From Chryseobacterium jejuense (GTDB taxonomy: Bacteria; Bacteroidota; Bacteroidia; Flavobacteriales; Weeksellaceae), in the NCBI RefSeq assembly GCF_017877355.1, contig NZ_JAGIPR010000009.1:124001-188000 (forward strand): a stretch of 64,000 bases of DNA, in the 5' to 3' direction. Position 1 is the first letter of the stretch, and the number at the start of each line of letters is the position of its first letter. The position numbers were made by a program, and so were the translations under genes. Positions 34,258 to 43,183 of this stretch are shown piece by piece. The notes under the pieces were generated by a model that did no database searches, was not told the DNA's origin, and saw only the letters and a program-made list of their open reading frames with translations.

Positions 34258-34410
34258 ATGAAAAATCAAATTAAATCTAATGCAAAAAAGCTGAACAGAG
34301 AAGTATTAAAAAAAATTGAAGGAGGTAGTGTTCCAATTGACGGAGGTGGCTGCAAATGGCCTGAATGTATGAATAGCTTTGGAAGATGCTCCCGAATAGC
34401 TTGTATATAA
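34258..34410 (+). CDS. GG-leader bacteriocin-like peptide 3
   Basis: The 50-aa product reads MKNQIKSNAKKLNREVLKKI, EGG, then a core with GGGCKWPECMNSF and GRCSRIACI. The KKLNREVLKKIEGG leader has a double-Gly site at residues 22-23. The core has four Cys in the pattern C-x4-C-x6-C-x4-C. It differs from the two peptides at 24.4-25.0 kb. Similar four-Cys peptides are known as bacteriocin-like proteins in Chryseobacterium. It ends at a strong terminator and stands alone between a membrane protein and a glycoside hydrolase-like gene. Confidence 0.8.
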   Translation: MKNQIKSNAKKLNREVLKKIEGGSVPIDGGGCKWPECMNSFGRCSRIACI

Positions 34411-34431
34411 GTTAAATCATAACCAGATAAG

Positions 34432-34463
34432 CCGTTGTATATCCATTTTACAACGGTTTTTTT
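34432..34463 (+). terminator. Terminator of the third GG-leader peptide
   Basis: CCGTTGTA (34432-34439) pairs with TACAACGG (34449-34456) followed by TTTTTTT. It lies 21 bp after the peptide stop and directly abuts the decayed gene tail. Confidence 0.9.
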
Positions 34464-34541
34464 ATGCCTAATAGTTATTCCATAGCTTCCTCTCTATCTT
34501 CTGGATGGGTTTATCTGGAGAAAACCAAAAAAAGTTGGTTA
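34464..34541 (+). pseudogene. Decayed copy of the 3' end of the 33108 membrane-protein gene
   Basis: Bases 34476-34531 align with 34077-34131. The first copy encodes VPQLTHYLLDGFIWKKQKKS; this copy would read IP, stop, LPLYLLDGFIWRKPKKVG. CTTCTGGATGGGTTTATCTG (about 34498-34517) is identical. The Gln codon has become TAG, and upstream similarity continues to the terminator of the peptide gene with a 1-bp deletion. The peptide module therefore lies between a gene and a remnant of its own tail. Confidence 0.75.
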
Positions 34542-34569
34542 ACTTTGCCATTATCTTTAAAATCTAAAA

Positions 34570-36324
34570 ATGAGACAATATATTCTCTTGTTAGCCATTT
34601 TTCTTGGATTAATGGTAGGTGCCCAGCAGAAAACTTTTTGTAATCCTATCAACATAGATTATGGCTATACTCCTTTTGAAGTTTTTTCAAAACAGGGAAA
34701 ACATCGCGCCACTGCAGATCCTGTGATTGTTAATTTTAAGAATAAGCTGTTTCTCTTTTCTACCAATCAGGAAGGCTATTGGTACAGTGATGATATGCTG
34801 GACTGGAAGTTTGTAAAAAGGAAATTTCTCAGAGATAATAAATACATCCATGATCTTAATGCTCCGGCTGTCTGGGCTATGAAAGATACTCTGTATGTTT
34901 ATGGTTCTACATGGGAACAGGATTTTCCAATCTGGAAAAGTACAAACCCAACCAAAGACGACTGGAAAATAGCTGTGGATACTTTAAAAGTAGGAGCATG
35001 GGATCCTGCATTCCACTATGATGAAGATAAGAATAAACTATATCTGTATTGGGGTTCAAGTAATGAATGGCCATTGCTGGGAACAGAAGTAAAAGTGAAA
35101 AATCTTCAGTCTGAAGGTTTCGTAAAACCCATTCTAAGACTAAAACCTGAAGACCATGGATGGGAACGTTTCGGAGAATATAATGACAATGTTTTTCTTC
35201 AGCCTTTTGTAGAAGGAGCGTGGATGACAAAACATAACGGGAAATATTATATGCAGTATGGTGCTCCGGCAACAGAATTCAGTGGATATTCTGATGGAGT
35301 CTATGTAAGCAAGAGCCCTTTGGAAGGCTTCGAATATCAGCAGCATAATCCATTCTCTTATAAACCGGGAGGATTTGCAAGAGGAGCCGGCCACGGAGCA
35401 ACTTTTGAAGACAATTATAAAAACTGGTGGCACGTTTCCACTATCTTTATTTCTACCAAAAATAATTTTGAAAGAAGGCTGGGAATCTGGCCGGCAGGTT
35501 TTGATAAGGATGATGTGATGTATTGTAACACTGCTTATGGTGATTATCCTACTTACCTTCCGCAGTATGCACAGGGTAAGGATTTTACAAAGGGTCTTTT
35601 TGCCGGGTGGATGTTGCTGAATTATAATAAACCGGTTCAGGTTTCATCTACTTTAGGAAGTTATCAGCCCAATTATGCTGTAGATGAAGACATTAAGACC
35701 TATTGGAGTGCTAAAACAGGAAATTCCGGAGAGTGGTTTCAAACCGATCTTGGTGAAGTTTCTACCATCAACGCCATTCAGATCAATTATGCTGATCAGG
35801 ATGCCGAGTTCATGGGGAAAACCCTAGGGAAAATGCACCAATATAAGATCTATGGTTCCAATGATGGGAAGAAATGGGATGTAATTGTGGATAAAAGCAA
35901 AAACACAAAAGATGTTCCTCATGATTATATTGAACTTGAGCAGCCCGCAAAAGCCCGTTTCCTGAAAATGGAAAACCTTAAAATGCCTACGGGAAAATTT
36001 GCATTAAGCGGTTTCAGAGTGTTTGGAAAAGGTGCTGGAAAACAGCCTGCGAAAGTAGAAGGCTTTGTACCTTTAAGATCTGATCCTAAAAAATATGGTG
36101 AAAGAAGAAGTATTTGGATGAAATGGCAACAAAACCCTGAAGCTGATGGCTACGTAATCTATTGGGGAAAATCTCCTGATAAAATGTACGGAAGCATTAT
36201 GGTATACGGAAAGAATGAATATTTCTTTACTGGGGCAGACAGAACAGATGCTTACTATTTTCAGATTGAAGCCTTCAATTCCAATGGGGTTTCAGAAAGA
36301 ACAGCTGTTGCAAAATCTGAGTAA
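34570..36324 (+). CDS. Secreted glycoside hydrolase family 43-like protein with F5/8 C domain
   Basis: The 584-aa product has a signal peptide (MRQYILLLAIFLGLMVGAQQ), a GH43-type five-bladed propeller (ATADPVIVNFKNKLFLFSTN near 48-67, WDPAFHYDEDKNKLYLYWG), and a discoidin/F5-8C domain (about 360-480: NYAVDEDIKTYWSAKTGNSG, then FLKMENLKMPTGKFALSGFR). A C-terminal fibronectin-like stretch follows (IWMKWQQNPEADGYVIYWG). It would act on plant-type or host-like glycans. A -7 element TAACTTTG (34540-34547) precedes it, partly formed from the decayed repeat. Confidence 0.85.
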   Translation: MRQYILLLAIFLGLMVGAQQKTFCNPINIDYGYTPFEVFSKQGKHRATADPVIVNFKNKLFLFSTNQEGYWYSDDMLDWKFVKRKFLRDNKYIHDLNAPAVWAMKDTLYVYGSTWEQDFPIWKSTNPTKDDWKIAVDTLKVGAWDPAFHYDEDKNKLYLYWGSSNEWPLLGTEVKVKNLQSEGFVKPILRLKPEDHGWERFGEYNDNVFLQPFVEGAWMTKHNGKYYMQYGAPATEFSGYSDGVYVSKSPLEGFEYQQHNPFSYKPGGFARGAGHGATFEDNYKNWWHVSTIFISTKNNFERRLGIWPAGFDKDDVMYCNTAYGDYPTYLPQYAQGKDFTKGLFAGWMLLNYNKPVQVSSTLGSYQPNYAVDEDIKTYWSAKTGNSGEWFQTDLGEVSTINAIQINYADQDAEFMGKTLGKMHQYKIYGSNDGKKWDVIVDKSKNTKDVPHDYIELEQPAKARFLKMENLKMPTGKFALSGFRVFGKGAGKQPAKVEGFVPLRSDPKKYGERRSIWMKWQQNPEADGYVIYWGKSPDKMYGSIMVYGKNEYFFTGADRTDAYYFQIEAFNSNGVSERTAVAKSE

Positions 36325-36346
36325 ATCAAATTAAAAAACATAAAAG

Positions 36347-36385
36347 AATAACACGTTTTGAATGATCAGAACGTGTTATTTTTGT
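36347..36385. terminator. Bidirectional terminator between the glycoside hydrolase and esterase genes
   Basis: AATAACACGTT (36347-36357) pairs with AACGTGTTATT (36370-36380) followed by TTTGT. The stop of the minus-strand esterase (36366) lies inside the loop. Confidence 0.75.
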
Positions 36386-37229
36386 CTGTTTTTTTAAGAA
36401 AAGCTTCAATCTTATCCATAAGAAAAGTATTGTTAGGTTGTTTATCCCAATCCAGATGACCGCCGTTAAATTCATAAGATTCATGAGCAACATTGTTTTT
36501 AATCAGAACAGAATCCAGAATTTTGTTTTGGCTTAAAGGAACCACACGGTCTGTTTTTCCATAGTAAGAAAGAGTAGGAGAAGAGGTTGTGTTAATCCAA
36601 TGTGCAGGACTTGCAAAATTAACTGCTGAGGTTTTTACAGGTAAGGTTTTAGGATCAACCAGATGCTTTTCTACAAAAGAATATTCTTCATAGCTCTTAA
36701 AACCTTCATCTGAAAGATCTGCAGGGCCCACAATATTGATAACTGCTTTTACGTCTTTATCAGCATCAAAATGATAAGCATAAAGCATTGATAGGTGCCC
36801 TCCGGCACTGTTTCCCATAAGGATAAGCCTAGGCTGATCGTTTAACCTCTTCTTCAGATAGGTAATGACATTTTTAATATCATCTGTCTGATTGGGAATA
36901 GCATATTGTGTAGCAGAAGCCAGCCTGTAATTCATATTGACAAAAATGTGATCCGGAAATCTTTGCATCATAGAAAGCGTAAAAAAGGTAAGCTGGGATT
37001 TATTCCCGCCACGCCAGCCACCACCGTGAATAATAATAAATACTTCTTTTTTTGGGGATGATTTTTTATTGGGAATATAAAGATCCATAACCTGTTCCGC
37101 ATTATTTCCATAATGGATGTTTTCTTCTTTATTAAAGCTGATATTATTTCCAAGACTAATCTTGTTTTCCTTACAGGCTGTCAATAGCAGAAAGATAAAA
37201 CAGATGATAAATACTAATCTCTTTTTCAT
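36366..37229 (-). CDS. Alpha/beta-hydrolase esterase lipoprotein
   Basis: The 287-aa product has a lipoprotein signal (MKKRLVFIICFIFLLLTACK, Cys19 in the LLTAC box). Features of BD-FAE/hormone-sensitive-lipase-like hydrolases are present: the oxyanion box IIHGGGWRGG (about 67-76), the nucleophile elbow GNSAGG, Asp in KTDRVVP and His in GGHLDW. It probably removes acyl groups from a sugar or polymer at the outer membrane. Convergent with the GH43-like gene and near it, so both might work on one glycan. Confidence 0.87.
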   Translation of the reverse strand: MKKRLVFIICFIFLLLTACKENKISLGNNISFNKEENIHYGNNAEQVMDLYIPNKKSSPKKEVFIIIHGGGWRGGNKSQLTFFTLSMMQRFPDHIFVNMNYRLASATQYAIPNQTDDIKNVITYLKKRLNDQPRLILMGNSAGGHLSMLYAYHFDADKDVKAVINIVGPADLSDEGFKSYEEYSFVEKHLVDPKTLPVKTSAVNFASPAHWINTTSSPTLSYYGKTDRVVPLSQNKILDSVLIKNNVAHESYEFNGGHLDWDKQPNNTFLMDKIEAFLKKTDKNNTF

Positions 37230-37244
37230 ATAATTAAAGATAAA

Positions 37245-37270
37245 AAACCTGCTGAAGAATCAACAGGTTT
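37245..37270 (-). terminator. Terminator of the second barrel gene
   Basis: AAACCTG (37245-37251) and CAGGTTT (37264-37270) pair, and on the minus strand TTTTTTATC follows. It lies 41 bp after the barrel gene stop. Confidence 0.6.
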
Positions 37271-37310
37271 CTGTACAAAATAATTTGATTGAATATGAAG
37301 AAAGATAGTT

Positions 37311-39569
37311 TTATCTTGTTCTGCTCTTGATAGAATCGGAAGCTCCTTCAATGTCTCTTACCTTTTTCAGTTTTTTATTTCCGAAATTATAAGTAAGGCT
37401 TACTGTGAAGTTTCTTTTGTATTGATTCTGATGGATATAATTGTAGTTTCCATTGCTTTGATAATCATCAATTTCTACAATATTGGTTCTTAAAACATCA
37501 TTTACATTAAGAGCGAAGGTCCAGTCGTTCCAGTTTTTCTTTATACTAAGATCTAAACTTGCTAAACCTCGTAACATACCCAGCTCTATCTGTTGTTTGT
37601 CTATGTAGAAAAAGTTAACCCCAAAAAACCATGTTTTAGCTTTATCAAGACGAATAGTATTATTGGTCTGGATCAAAAGGCTGGTAGAATTGGTATTATT
37701 GATGTAGATGAAAGGATCACCTTTCTGATCTATGAAACGGTCTCCTGTAGTAGGATCCATATCCAAGCTTCCATTATTTCTGTTATGCTGAACTCCTACG
37801 CTGAAATTGGTTGTCCAATACTGTTTGAAGAATGATTTCTGAATTCCTACCATGGCAGACATTTCCTGTTTATCCCCAAAATTTGTTCTGATATATCGTA
37901 AGGCCAGATTTTCACCTGTTGACCCATCAGGGTGTTTAGGATAGCCCTGTAAAGGAACCTGAGTGATCGCGTCTTTAATATAAGAATGATTTAAAACTAC
38001 AAAATAAGAATTTTTATACATATACATCAACTCCTGGTTATAGGTAGAAGAAGCCTTTACAAACGGGTTGTTCTGAGTGTAATTGTCATCTGTCAGCTTA
38101 TTCACTACCGGATTAATTTCCCAGAAACTAGGTCTTCTCATTCTGCTTGAAAATGAATAGGAGAGATTGTTTTTATCATTAATCGCATAGTTAAAGCTTA
38201 GATAAGGCAGAATGTTATTGTAGTTTCTTTCAATCCTTTTAAGAACTTCTGCTCCTGCAGGTGGATTATCCGAAGTTCCCAAACTGTTGGTGATCTCATA
38301 TCTTGCTCCGATTTTTCCAGAGAATTTTTCTGAAAATTTCTTTTCTGCAGTCAGGTAGAAACCATAGATATTTTCATCATAGATAAAATGGTTGGGAGCT
38401 GATTTTGTTGGTTCTGCCGGATCTATAAAATAAGTGTCGCTTTTGGTATCGTTATCTGTTTTGGTCTTATTATAATTTCCCCCAATGGAAATGGTTAGAT
38501 CATTTTTAAATTTCTGGATGTAATCTGCCATCCCGGAGAAATTATTGATAATCTGAGGCAGATCCTGTAACAATTGTGTACTCTCTCCCAATACATCTTT
38601 GTTGATATTGGATTTGTACGTCATATTATCAGTAAACTGGAACCTTTTATAATTCAGATAAGCTGCATTTACATTCAACTTACTTCCTAATGAATCAGTT
38701 TTTAATTCATAATTTAAGTTGAGCGAGTTATTATAACTTCTTGCATCTTCTTTATTTTTAGACCATGTGTAGTTGGTTCCGTCTTTATTAATAATAGTAT
38801 TGAAAAGACTTACCGTTGAATTATAACTTTTATTGGCCCACGTATTCCAGGATAATGCTAAGTTGCTGTTATCATTTAATTGGTAGTCAATGTTCAGATA
38901 GCCACCAATATTTTTGTTGGGATCATTAATATCACCGGTTGATTCGTTGGATGCCCCGTCACTACTGTTTCTCAGAGTATAGGTCTGAGCTTCAATATTT
39001 TCCCCACCACTAAGACTGGCACTTATTCCCAGTTTATCTTTTCTGTAATTGGCTGAAAAGCTTGCCTGGCTGCCGTTGTATTTAGCTTGCGTATTAGAGA
39101 ATCTCATGTTTCCGTTAAGACCATCACTCATTTTTTTCTTTAAAACGATGTTGATAATCCCATCCGAAGATTCAACCTGGTATTCACTTCCGGGAACTGT
39201 AATTACTTCAATTTTCTGAATATTTTCTGCCGGAGTATTTTTCAGGAACTGGGCCAATGATTCAGCATCCATATTGGATTTTCTCCCGTTGATATAGATT
39301 AATACATTATTCTTTCCTGCAATCTTTAATGTTTTATCATCCGTTGAAGACAATAAGGGAGTCTGTTTCAGAATATCGAAAGTGGTATTTCCTTTCGCAA
39401 TAGGAGATGCGGCAACATCATATACCAGACGGTCACTTTGTTTTTTGAAAACCTGTTTTGTGATGGTAACACCTTCTATATTTTTAGTCTTTGTCGAGTC
39501 AGATTTCTTTTCCTGAGCAAAAGCACAGGTTCCGAATATGACTGCTATTGACAAAAGTATACGTTTCAT
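37311..39569 (-). CDS. TonB-dependent-type outer-membrane beta-barrel protein (paralogue 1)
   Basis: The 752-aa product has a signal peptide (MKRILLSIAVIFGTCAFAQE), a plug (LKQTPLLSSTDDKTLKIAGK, YINGRKSNMDAESLAQFLKN, IQKIEVITVPGSEYQVESSD) and an OMP_b-brl_3 barrel ending in FTVSLTYNFGNKKLKKVRDI. Same family as 22185 and closely related to the next gene: the whole layout and many blocks (VITVPGSE, FKKQ.DRLVYDVAASPIAKG) match. Substrate unknown. A tandem duplication of about 45 bp spacing. Confidence 0.92.
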   Translation of the reverse strand: MKRILLSIAVIFGTCAFAQEKKSDSTKTKNIEGVTITKQVFKKQSDRLVYDVAASPIAKGNTTFDILKQTPLLSSTDDKTLKIAGKNNVLIYINGRKSNMDAESLAQFLKNTPAENIQKIEVITVPGSEYQVESSDGIINIVLKKKMSDGLNGNMRFSNTQAKYNGSQASFSANYRKDKLGISASLSGGENIEAQTYTLRNSSDGASNESTGDINDPNKNIGGYLNIDYQLNDNSNLALSWNTWANKSYNSTVSLFNTIINKDGTNYTWSKNKEDARSYNNSLNLNYELKTDSLGSKLNVNAAYLNYKRFQFTDNMTYKSNINKDVLGESTQLLQDLPQIINNFSGMADYIQKFKNDLTISIGGNYNKTKTDNDTKSDTYFIDPAEPTKSAPNHFIYDENIYGFYLTAEKKFSEKFSGKIGARYEITNSLGTSDNPPAGAEVLKRIERNYNNILPYLSFNYAINDKNNLSYSFSSRMRRPSFWEINPVVNKLTDDNYTQNNPFVKASSTYNQELMYMYKNSYFVVLNHSYIKDAITQVPLQGYPKHPDGSTGENLALRYIRTNFGDKQEMSAMVGIQKSFFKQYWTTNFSVGVQHNRNNGSLDMDPTTGDRFIDQKGDPFIYINNTNSTSLLIQTNNTIRLDKAKTWFFGVNFFYIDKQQIELGMLRGLASLDLSIKKNWNDWTFALNVNDVLRTNIVEIDDYQSNGNYNYIHQNQYKRNFTVSLTYNFGNKKLKKVRDIEGASDSIKSRTR

Positions 39570-39614
39570 GTTTGTTTTTATTAAGAGTGGTTAAGAGAGA
39601 TAAGTTTTTATAGA

Positions 39615-41891
39615 TTAGGTTCTTGATTTTACAGCATCATTTGCTGATTTCATTTCCCTTGCTTTTTTAAGTTTCTGATTTCCGAAATTGTAGGTTACTC
39701 CAATGCTTATTAATCGTGGATAGTTGAAATTGGTTATATTATTATATTTTCCATTAGGCTGTACACCATTAACTCTGTAAAAACTCTGATTAAATATGTC
39801 GTTACCTTCTGCAACAATGGTCCAGTCACCAATAATCTTCTTTACACTGATGTCAAAGCTTTGTCTTACCCCTATTGTTCCGCCTTCCATGGCTACTTTG
39901 CTTCCGAAATAATAATTAACTCCTAAAAACCAGTCTTTTTTAGAAGAAAGGCGAATAATATTATTGATGGTTGCAGACATATTGTAGTTTTTAACATCAA
40001 CGATATAAGGTTCTAATTCTTCACTTTCGTACGGCCCTAGTTGAGACGTTGGATCTTGCCATACGCCACCTGTGTAAGTAATATATCCAAGGTTCACAGA
40101 ATAGTTGGTTGTCCAGATATCTTTAAACCAGGATTTGTTCATCCCAAGCGTTAAACTGATTTCTCTGTTCTTTCCATAATTGGTTCTGATATATCTCAGG
40201 AATCTTATTTTGTCCATAAGCATATTGCCAGCTGAATCGTATAGATAATTACCATTTTCATCCTTTTGAGGAGTCGTTAAAATTCCTTGTAAAGGAAGCA
40301 GGTCAGAAGCTGCGGCATCGTCTACCATTGTATAACTAAGATTGGCATAGAATGCATTTTTGTACATATAGTTCAACTCCTGATTATAGAATTTAGCAGC
40401 CAGTACAAACGGATTATTCTGAGTATAATTGGTTGGAGTGAAATATGTTCTGGATGGATTCAGTTCCCAGAATCTCGGTCTTCTGATTCTGCTGGAGAAA
40501 GTATAACTTAAATTGTGATCCGAATTGATGGCATAATTTAAATTCAGATAAGGAAGCAGGTTATTATAATTTCTTTCAAATCCTGTTTTTCCAAGAATAT
40601 CTCCGGTACTTCTTGTCATTTCATAGCGGGCTCCAATTTTTCCGGATAACTCTTCAGTCAGTTTTCTTTCATAGTTGAGATAGATTCCTAAAATATTTTC
40701 TTTATAAATGAAATGATTTGTTTGTTTAGTATCCATTACAAATTCACCACCTATTAATTTATCCTGTCGGGTATCATTATCCGTATTGGTGTAATTATAG
40801 CTTACTCCCATTAACCATGTTGCTCCTTTTGTTGTTTTTTTCAGAAAGTCTATGTTAGCTGCATAATTGTTGATGATTTGTGGTACAGATTGTTGTAAAG
40901 CAGAGTAATTTTTTTTATACTTTTCACTTGAAGGATCAAGGCCTAATGGAATACTTTCATTAAAGCTTACTTTGTCTCTGTTAAACCATAAATAAGAAAC
41001 ATTAGAAGTAAGTTTACTGCCTATAGAATCTGTTTTTATTTCATAATTTAAATTGAAAGAGTGATTCCTGGTCTGCGCATCCTCATGATTCACTGTTCTG
41101 TCGGCAAGTTGTCCATTTTGCCAGTTCGTCATATCCAGAATAGAATTGAAACTTTTATTATATCTCATGTTATAAGAAAGTCCCAAACTCTGTTTTTTGT
41201 TGATCTCATAATCAACATTAAACCCACCACCGAAGTTTTTATTAGGATCATCGTTAGTACCATGAGACTCATTTCTGAAGGTAGGGTCTCCATTGGAAAG
41301 GGTATAATTTTGTCTTTCTGTCCAGCTTCCCATTCTGAAATTAGAATTTCCTGACCATTTTCCCTGTCTGAAGTTAAAAGATCCTCCTGCATTAGGGTTG
41401 TTGTAATATGCCTGCTCGTTCTGCATTTTCAAAGTCCCATTGTAGCCATTACTTTTGTTCTTCTTCATTACAATATTGATAACCCCTTCCTTAGATTCCA
41501 CCTGAAACTCACTTCCGGGAACTGTAATTACTTCAATTTTCTGAATATCTTCCGATGGAGTAGACTTTAGCATTTCAATCAATGCCTCAGCATCCATATT
41601 GCTTTTTTTATTATTGATGTAAATAACAGCATCAGATTTTCCAAGAATCTTCAGTGTCTTACCATCAATGCTTGAAATCATAGGAGTTTGCTTCAAAAGG
41701 TTAAAAGTATTCGTGCCTTTAGCAATAGGAGAGGCTGCTACATCGTAAACAAGACGGTCTCCCTGTTTTTTGAAAACCTGTTTTTTTATATTGACGGACT
41801 CAATAGCATTTACTTTCAAACTGTCTTTTTTCTGCTGAGCCGTAACAAGTCCGCTGAAGAATAGAGCTGCAATGAGAATTTGAGTTTTCAT
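39615..41891 (-). CDS. TonB-dependent-type outer-membrane beta-barrel protein (paralogue 2)
   Basis: The 758-aa product begins MKTQILIAALFFSGLVTAQQ and shares FKKQGDRLVYDVAASPIAKG, VITVPGSEFQVESKEG and the C-terminal YNFGNQKLKKAREM with the neighbour downstream. It is the promoter-proximal gene of a two-gene operon. The well-formed promoter upstream (41941-41972) drives both. No SusD-like or transporter partner is nearby. Confidence 0.92.
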   Translation of the reverse strand: MKTQILIAALFFSGLVTAQQKKDSLKVNAIESVNIKKQVFKKQGDRLVYDVAASPIAKGTNTFNLLKQTPMISSIDGKTLKILGKSDAVIYINNKKSNMDAEALIEMLKSTPSEDIQKIEVITVPGSEFQVESKEGVINIVMKKNKSNGYNGTLKMQNEQAYYNNPNAGGSFNFRQGKWSGNSNFRMGSWTERQNYTLSNGDPTFRNESHGTNDDPNKNFGGGFNVDYEINKKQSLGLSYNMRYNKSFNSILDMTNWQNGQLADRTVNHEDAQTRNHSFNLNYEIKTDSIGSKLTSNVSYLWFNRDKVSFNESIPLGLDPSSEKYKKNYSALQQSVPQIINNYAANIDFLKKTTKGATWLMGVSYNYTNTDNDTRQDKLIGGEFVMDTKQTNHFIYKENILGIYLNYERKLTEELSGKIGARYEMTRSTGDILGKTGFERNYNNLLPYLNLNYAINSDHNLSYTFSSRIRRPRFWELNPSRTYFTPTNYTQNNPFVLAAKFYNQELNYMYKNAFYANLSYTMVDDAAASDLLPLQGILTTPQKDENGNYLYDSAGNMLMDKIRFLRYIRTNYGKNREISLTLGMNKSWFKDIWTTNYSVNLGYITYTGGVWQDPTSQLGPYESEELEPYIVDVKNYNMSATINNIIRLSSKKDWFLGVNYYFGSKVAMEGGTIGVRQSFDISVKKIIGDWTIVAEGNDIFNQSFYRVNGVQPNGKYNNITNFNYPRLISIGVTYNFGNQKLKKAREMKSANDAVKSRT

Positions 41892-42132
41892 GATTATTAT
41901 TTTTTAATTAATAGCTTGTATGGTTTGTTATTTTACATTGCAAAGATATGTAATAAATTTAGTATCATGCAATACAAAGTACTTAAAAATAATATAAAAC
42001 AATTTTAACTTATTGGTTTTCAGTTGTTAAATTTTATGTTTAAAAAAATATTTGCTTGAACTTTCTGTATAATAAGACAACTGTAACAATAAATTTGTTA
42101 CAGCAAAACATGAAATTTTATGAAAAATAATT
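41892..42132. other. Gap upstream of the barrel operon
   Basis: This 241-bp AT-rich stretch holds the promoter of the barrel operon (41941-41972, minus strand) near its left end. The rest has no gene or clear repeat that I can see. Confidence 0.6.
41941..41972 (-). promoter_or_regulatory. Promoter of the barrel operon
   Basis: On the minus strand TTG (complement of 41970-41972) and TATCTTTG (complement of 41941-41948) are 21 bp apart, a good match to the Bacteroidota sigma factor consensus. About 50 bp separate it from the start codon at 41891. Confidence 0.7.
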
Positions 42133-42471
42133 TTATTCTCTGTCGAATTTAGCCAGTTTTTTATCTACCCATACCGTAGCAAAGGGGAAAAATGCAGCTA
42201 ATAGGGCAAACACAAAATCTTCATCATCCCAGTTGTAAATTTTTCTTGCAGGAATGCAGAGTAAAAGATAAAGCGTAAAAAATAATCCGTGTAAACTACC
42301 CACAACGCTGATAAAAATAATAGAATACAGATTTTCATCATACCGAATCCAGATCATAGCAACACAATACAGTAAAATACACGAAATGGCCTCTGCAAGG
42401 CAAATCTGTTTAAACCATTTGATAAGCTTTTCCTGGGAATATTTTGAGAAAAATTTTTCGATGAAGTCCAT
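42133..42471 (-). CDS. DUF3817-family membrane protein
   Basis: The 112-aa product has about three transmembrane helices with the family layout: FKQICLAEAISCILLYCVAM, VVGSLHGLFFTLYLLLCIP and FALLAAFFPFATVWVDKKL. Role unknown. It is preceded on the minus strand by the nadD gene, with a repeat-filled gap between. Confidence 0.85.
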   Translation of the reverse strand: MDFIEKFFSKYSQEKLIKWFKQICLAEAISCILLYCVAMIWIRYDENLYSIIFISVVGSLHGLFFTLYLLLCIPARKIYNWDDEDFVFALLAAFFPFATVWVDKKLAKFDRE

Positions 42472-42479
42472 TTCTTGTA

Positions 42480-42549
42480 TGATAAGTAGAGCGTTAAAAG
42501 CTAAGAGACTTTAGTTTCTAATTTCTAACCTCTGATTTCTGGTTTTGCA
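42480..42549. repeat. Inverted heptamer arrays in the DUF3817-nadD gap
   Basis: The right part is TTTCTAA (42515-42521), TTTCTAA (42522-42528), CCTCTGA, TTTCTGG (42536-42542). The left part is TAGAGCG, TTAAAAG, CTAAGAG (42487-42507), similar to the reverse complement (TTAGAAA). It has the same 7-bp period as the rpsC-rplP element, with no gene inside. This is the weakest of the paired elements. Confidence 0.55.
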
Positions 42550-42552
42550 AAA

Positions 42553-43137
42553 TTACTTATAAAAATTACTACCATCCAAATATTCAAAAACTTCAGGCGG
42601 TAACATAGGTCTTACATTCTTACCGTCTTTGAGCATATTACGGATTTCAGTAGCAGAAAGTTCTATTACAGGCGCTTTTATCATAGAGATATTTTCATGC
42701 TGAAGGTATTCAGAATCTTTCTTTTCTCCTTCAAATACTCTTGGGTAAACAATAATATGATGATTTTTGATCAGAGCTTCAGAATTTTTCCATTTGTTAA
42801 GGCTATCCAGATTGTCTTCTCCCATAATCAGGCTAAAAGAATAGTCCGGATACTTTTCATGAAGATAAGTAAGGGTATCAATGGTATAACTTGGCTTCGG
42901 AAGAGAAAACTCTACATTGGAAGCACGCATATTCGGATAGTTTTTCACAGCGAGCTGTACCATATCCAATCTGTTGTGGTCTTTTAACAAAGATTTCTTG
43001 TCCTTGAACGGATTTTGCGGGCTCACTACAAACCATAGTTCATCCATATCCGTATTTTCCAGAATATAATTAGCTAAAATAAGATGTCCGATATGGATCG
43101 GATTAAAAGATCCGAAGAATAGACCGATTTTTTTCAT
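42553..43137 (-). CDS. nadD: Nicotinate-mononucleotide adenylyltransferase
   Basis: NadD adenylates nicotinate mononucleotide in NAD synthesis. The 194-aa product has FGSFNPIHIGHLILANYILE with the nucleotidyltransferase HxGH-like motif (HIGH, about residues 17-20), a VVSPQNPFKDKK block and the ISATEIR-like ELSATEIRNMLKDGK near 163. It is followed by DUF3817 and preceded by recJ on the minus strand. Confidence 0.95.
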   Translation of the reverse strand: MKKIGLFFGSFNPIHIGHLILANYILENTDMDELWFVVSPQNPFKDKKSLLKDHNRLDMVQLAVKNYPNMRASNVEFSLPKPSYTIDTLTYLHEKYPDYSFSLIMGEDNLDSLNKWKNSEALIKNHHIIVYPRVFEGEKKDSEYLQHENISMIKAPVIELSATEIRNMLKDGKNVRPMLPPEVFEYLDGSNFYK

Positions 43138-43183
43138 ATTAGTTAGGTAGCAGGAAATAAGTAATCGTATTAATGATGATTAT

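Noticed and set aside
38060..38085. GAGTGTAATTGTC in the barrel gene, similar to the ACCC-box core
   Set aside because: It lies inside coding sequence, lacks the ACCC part and has no matching -7 element, so it is chance.
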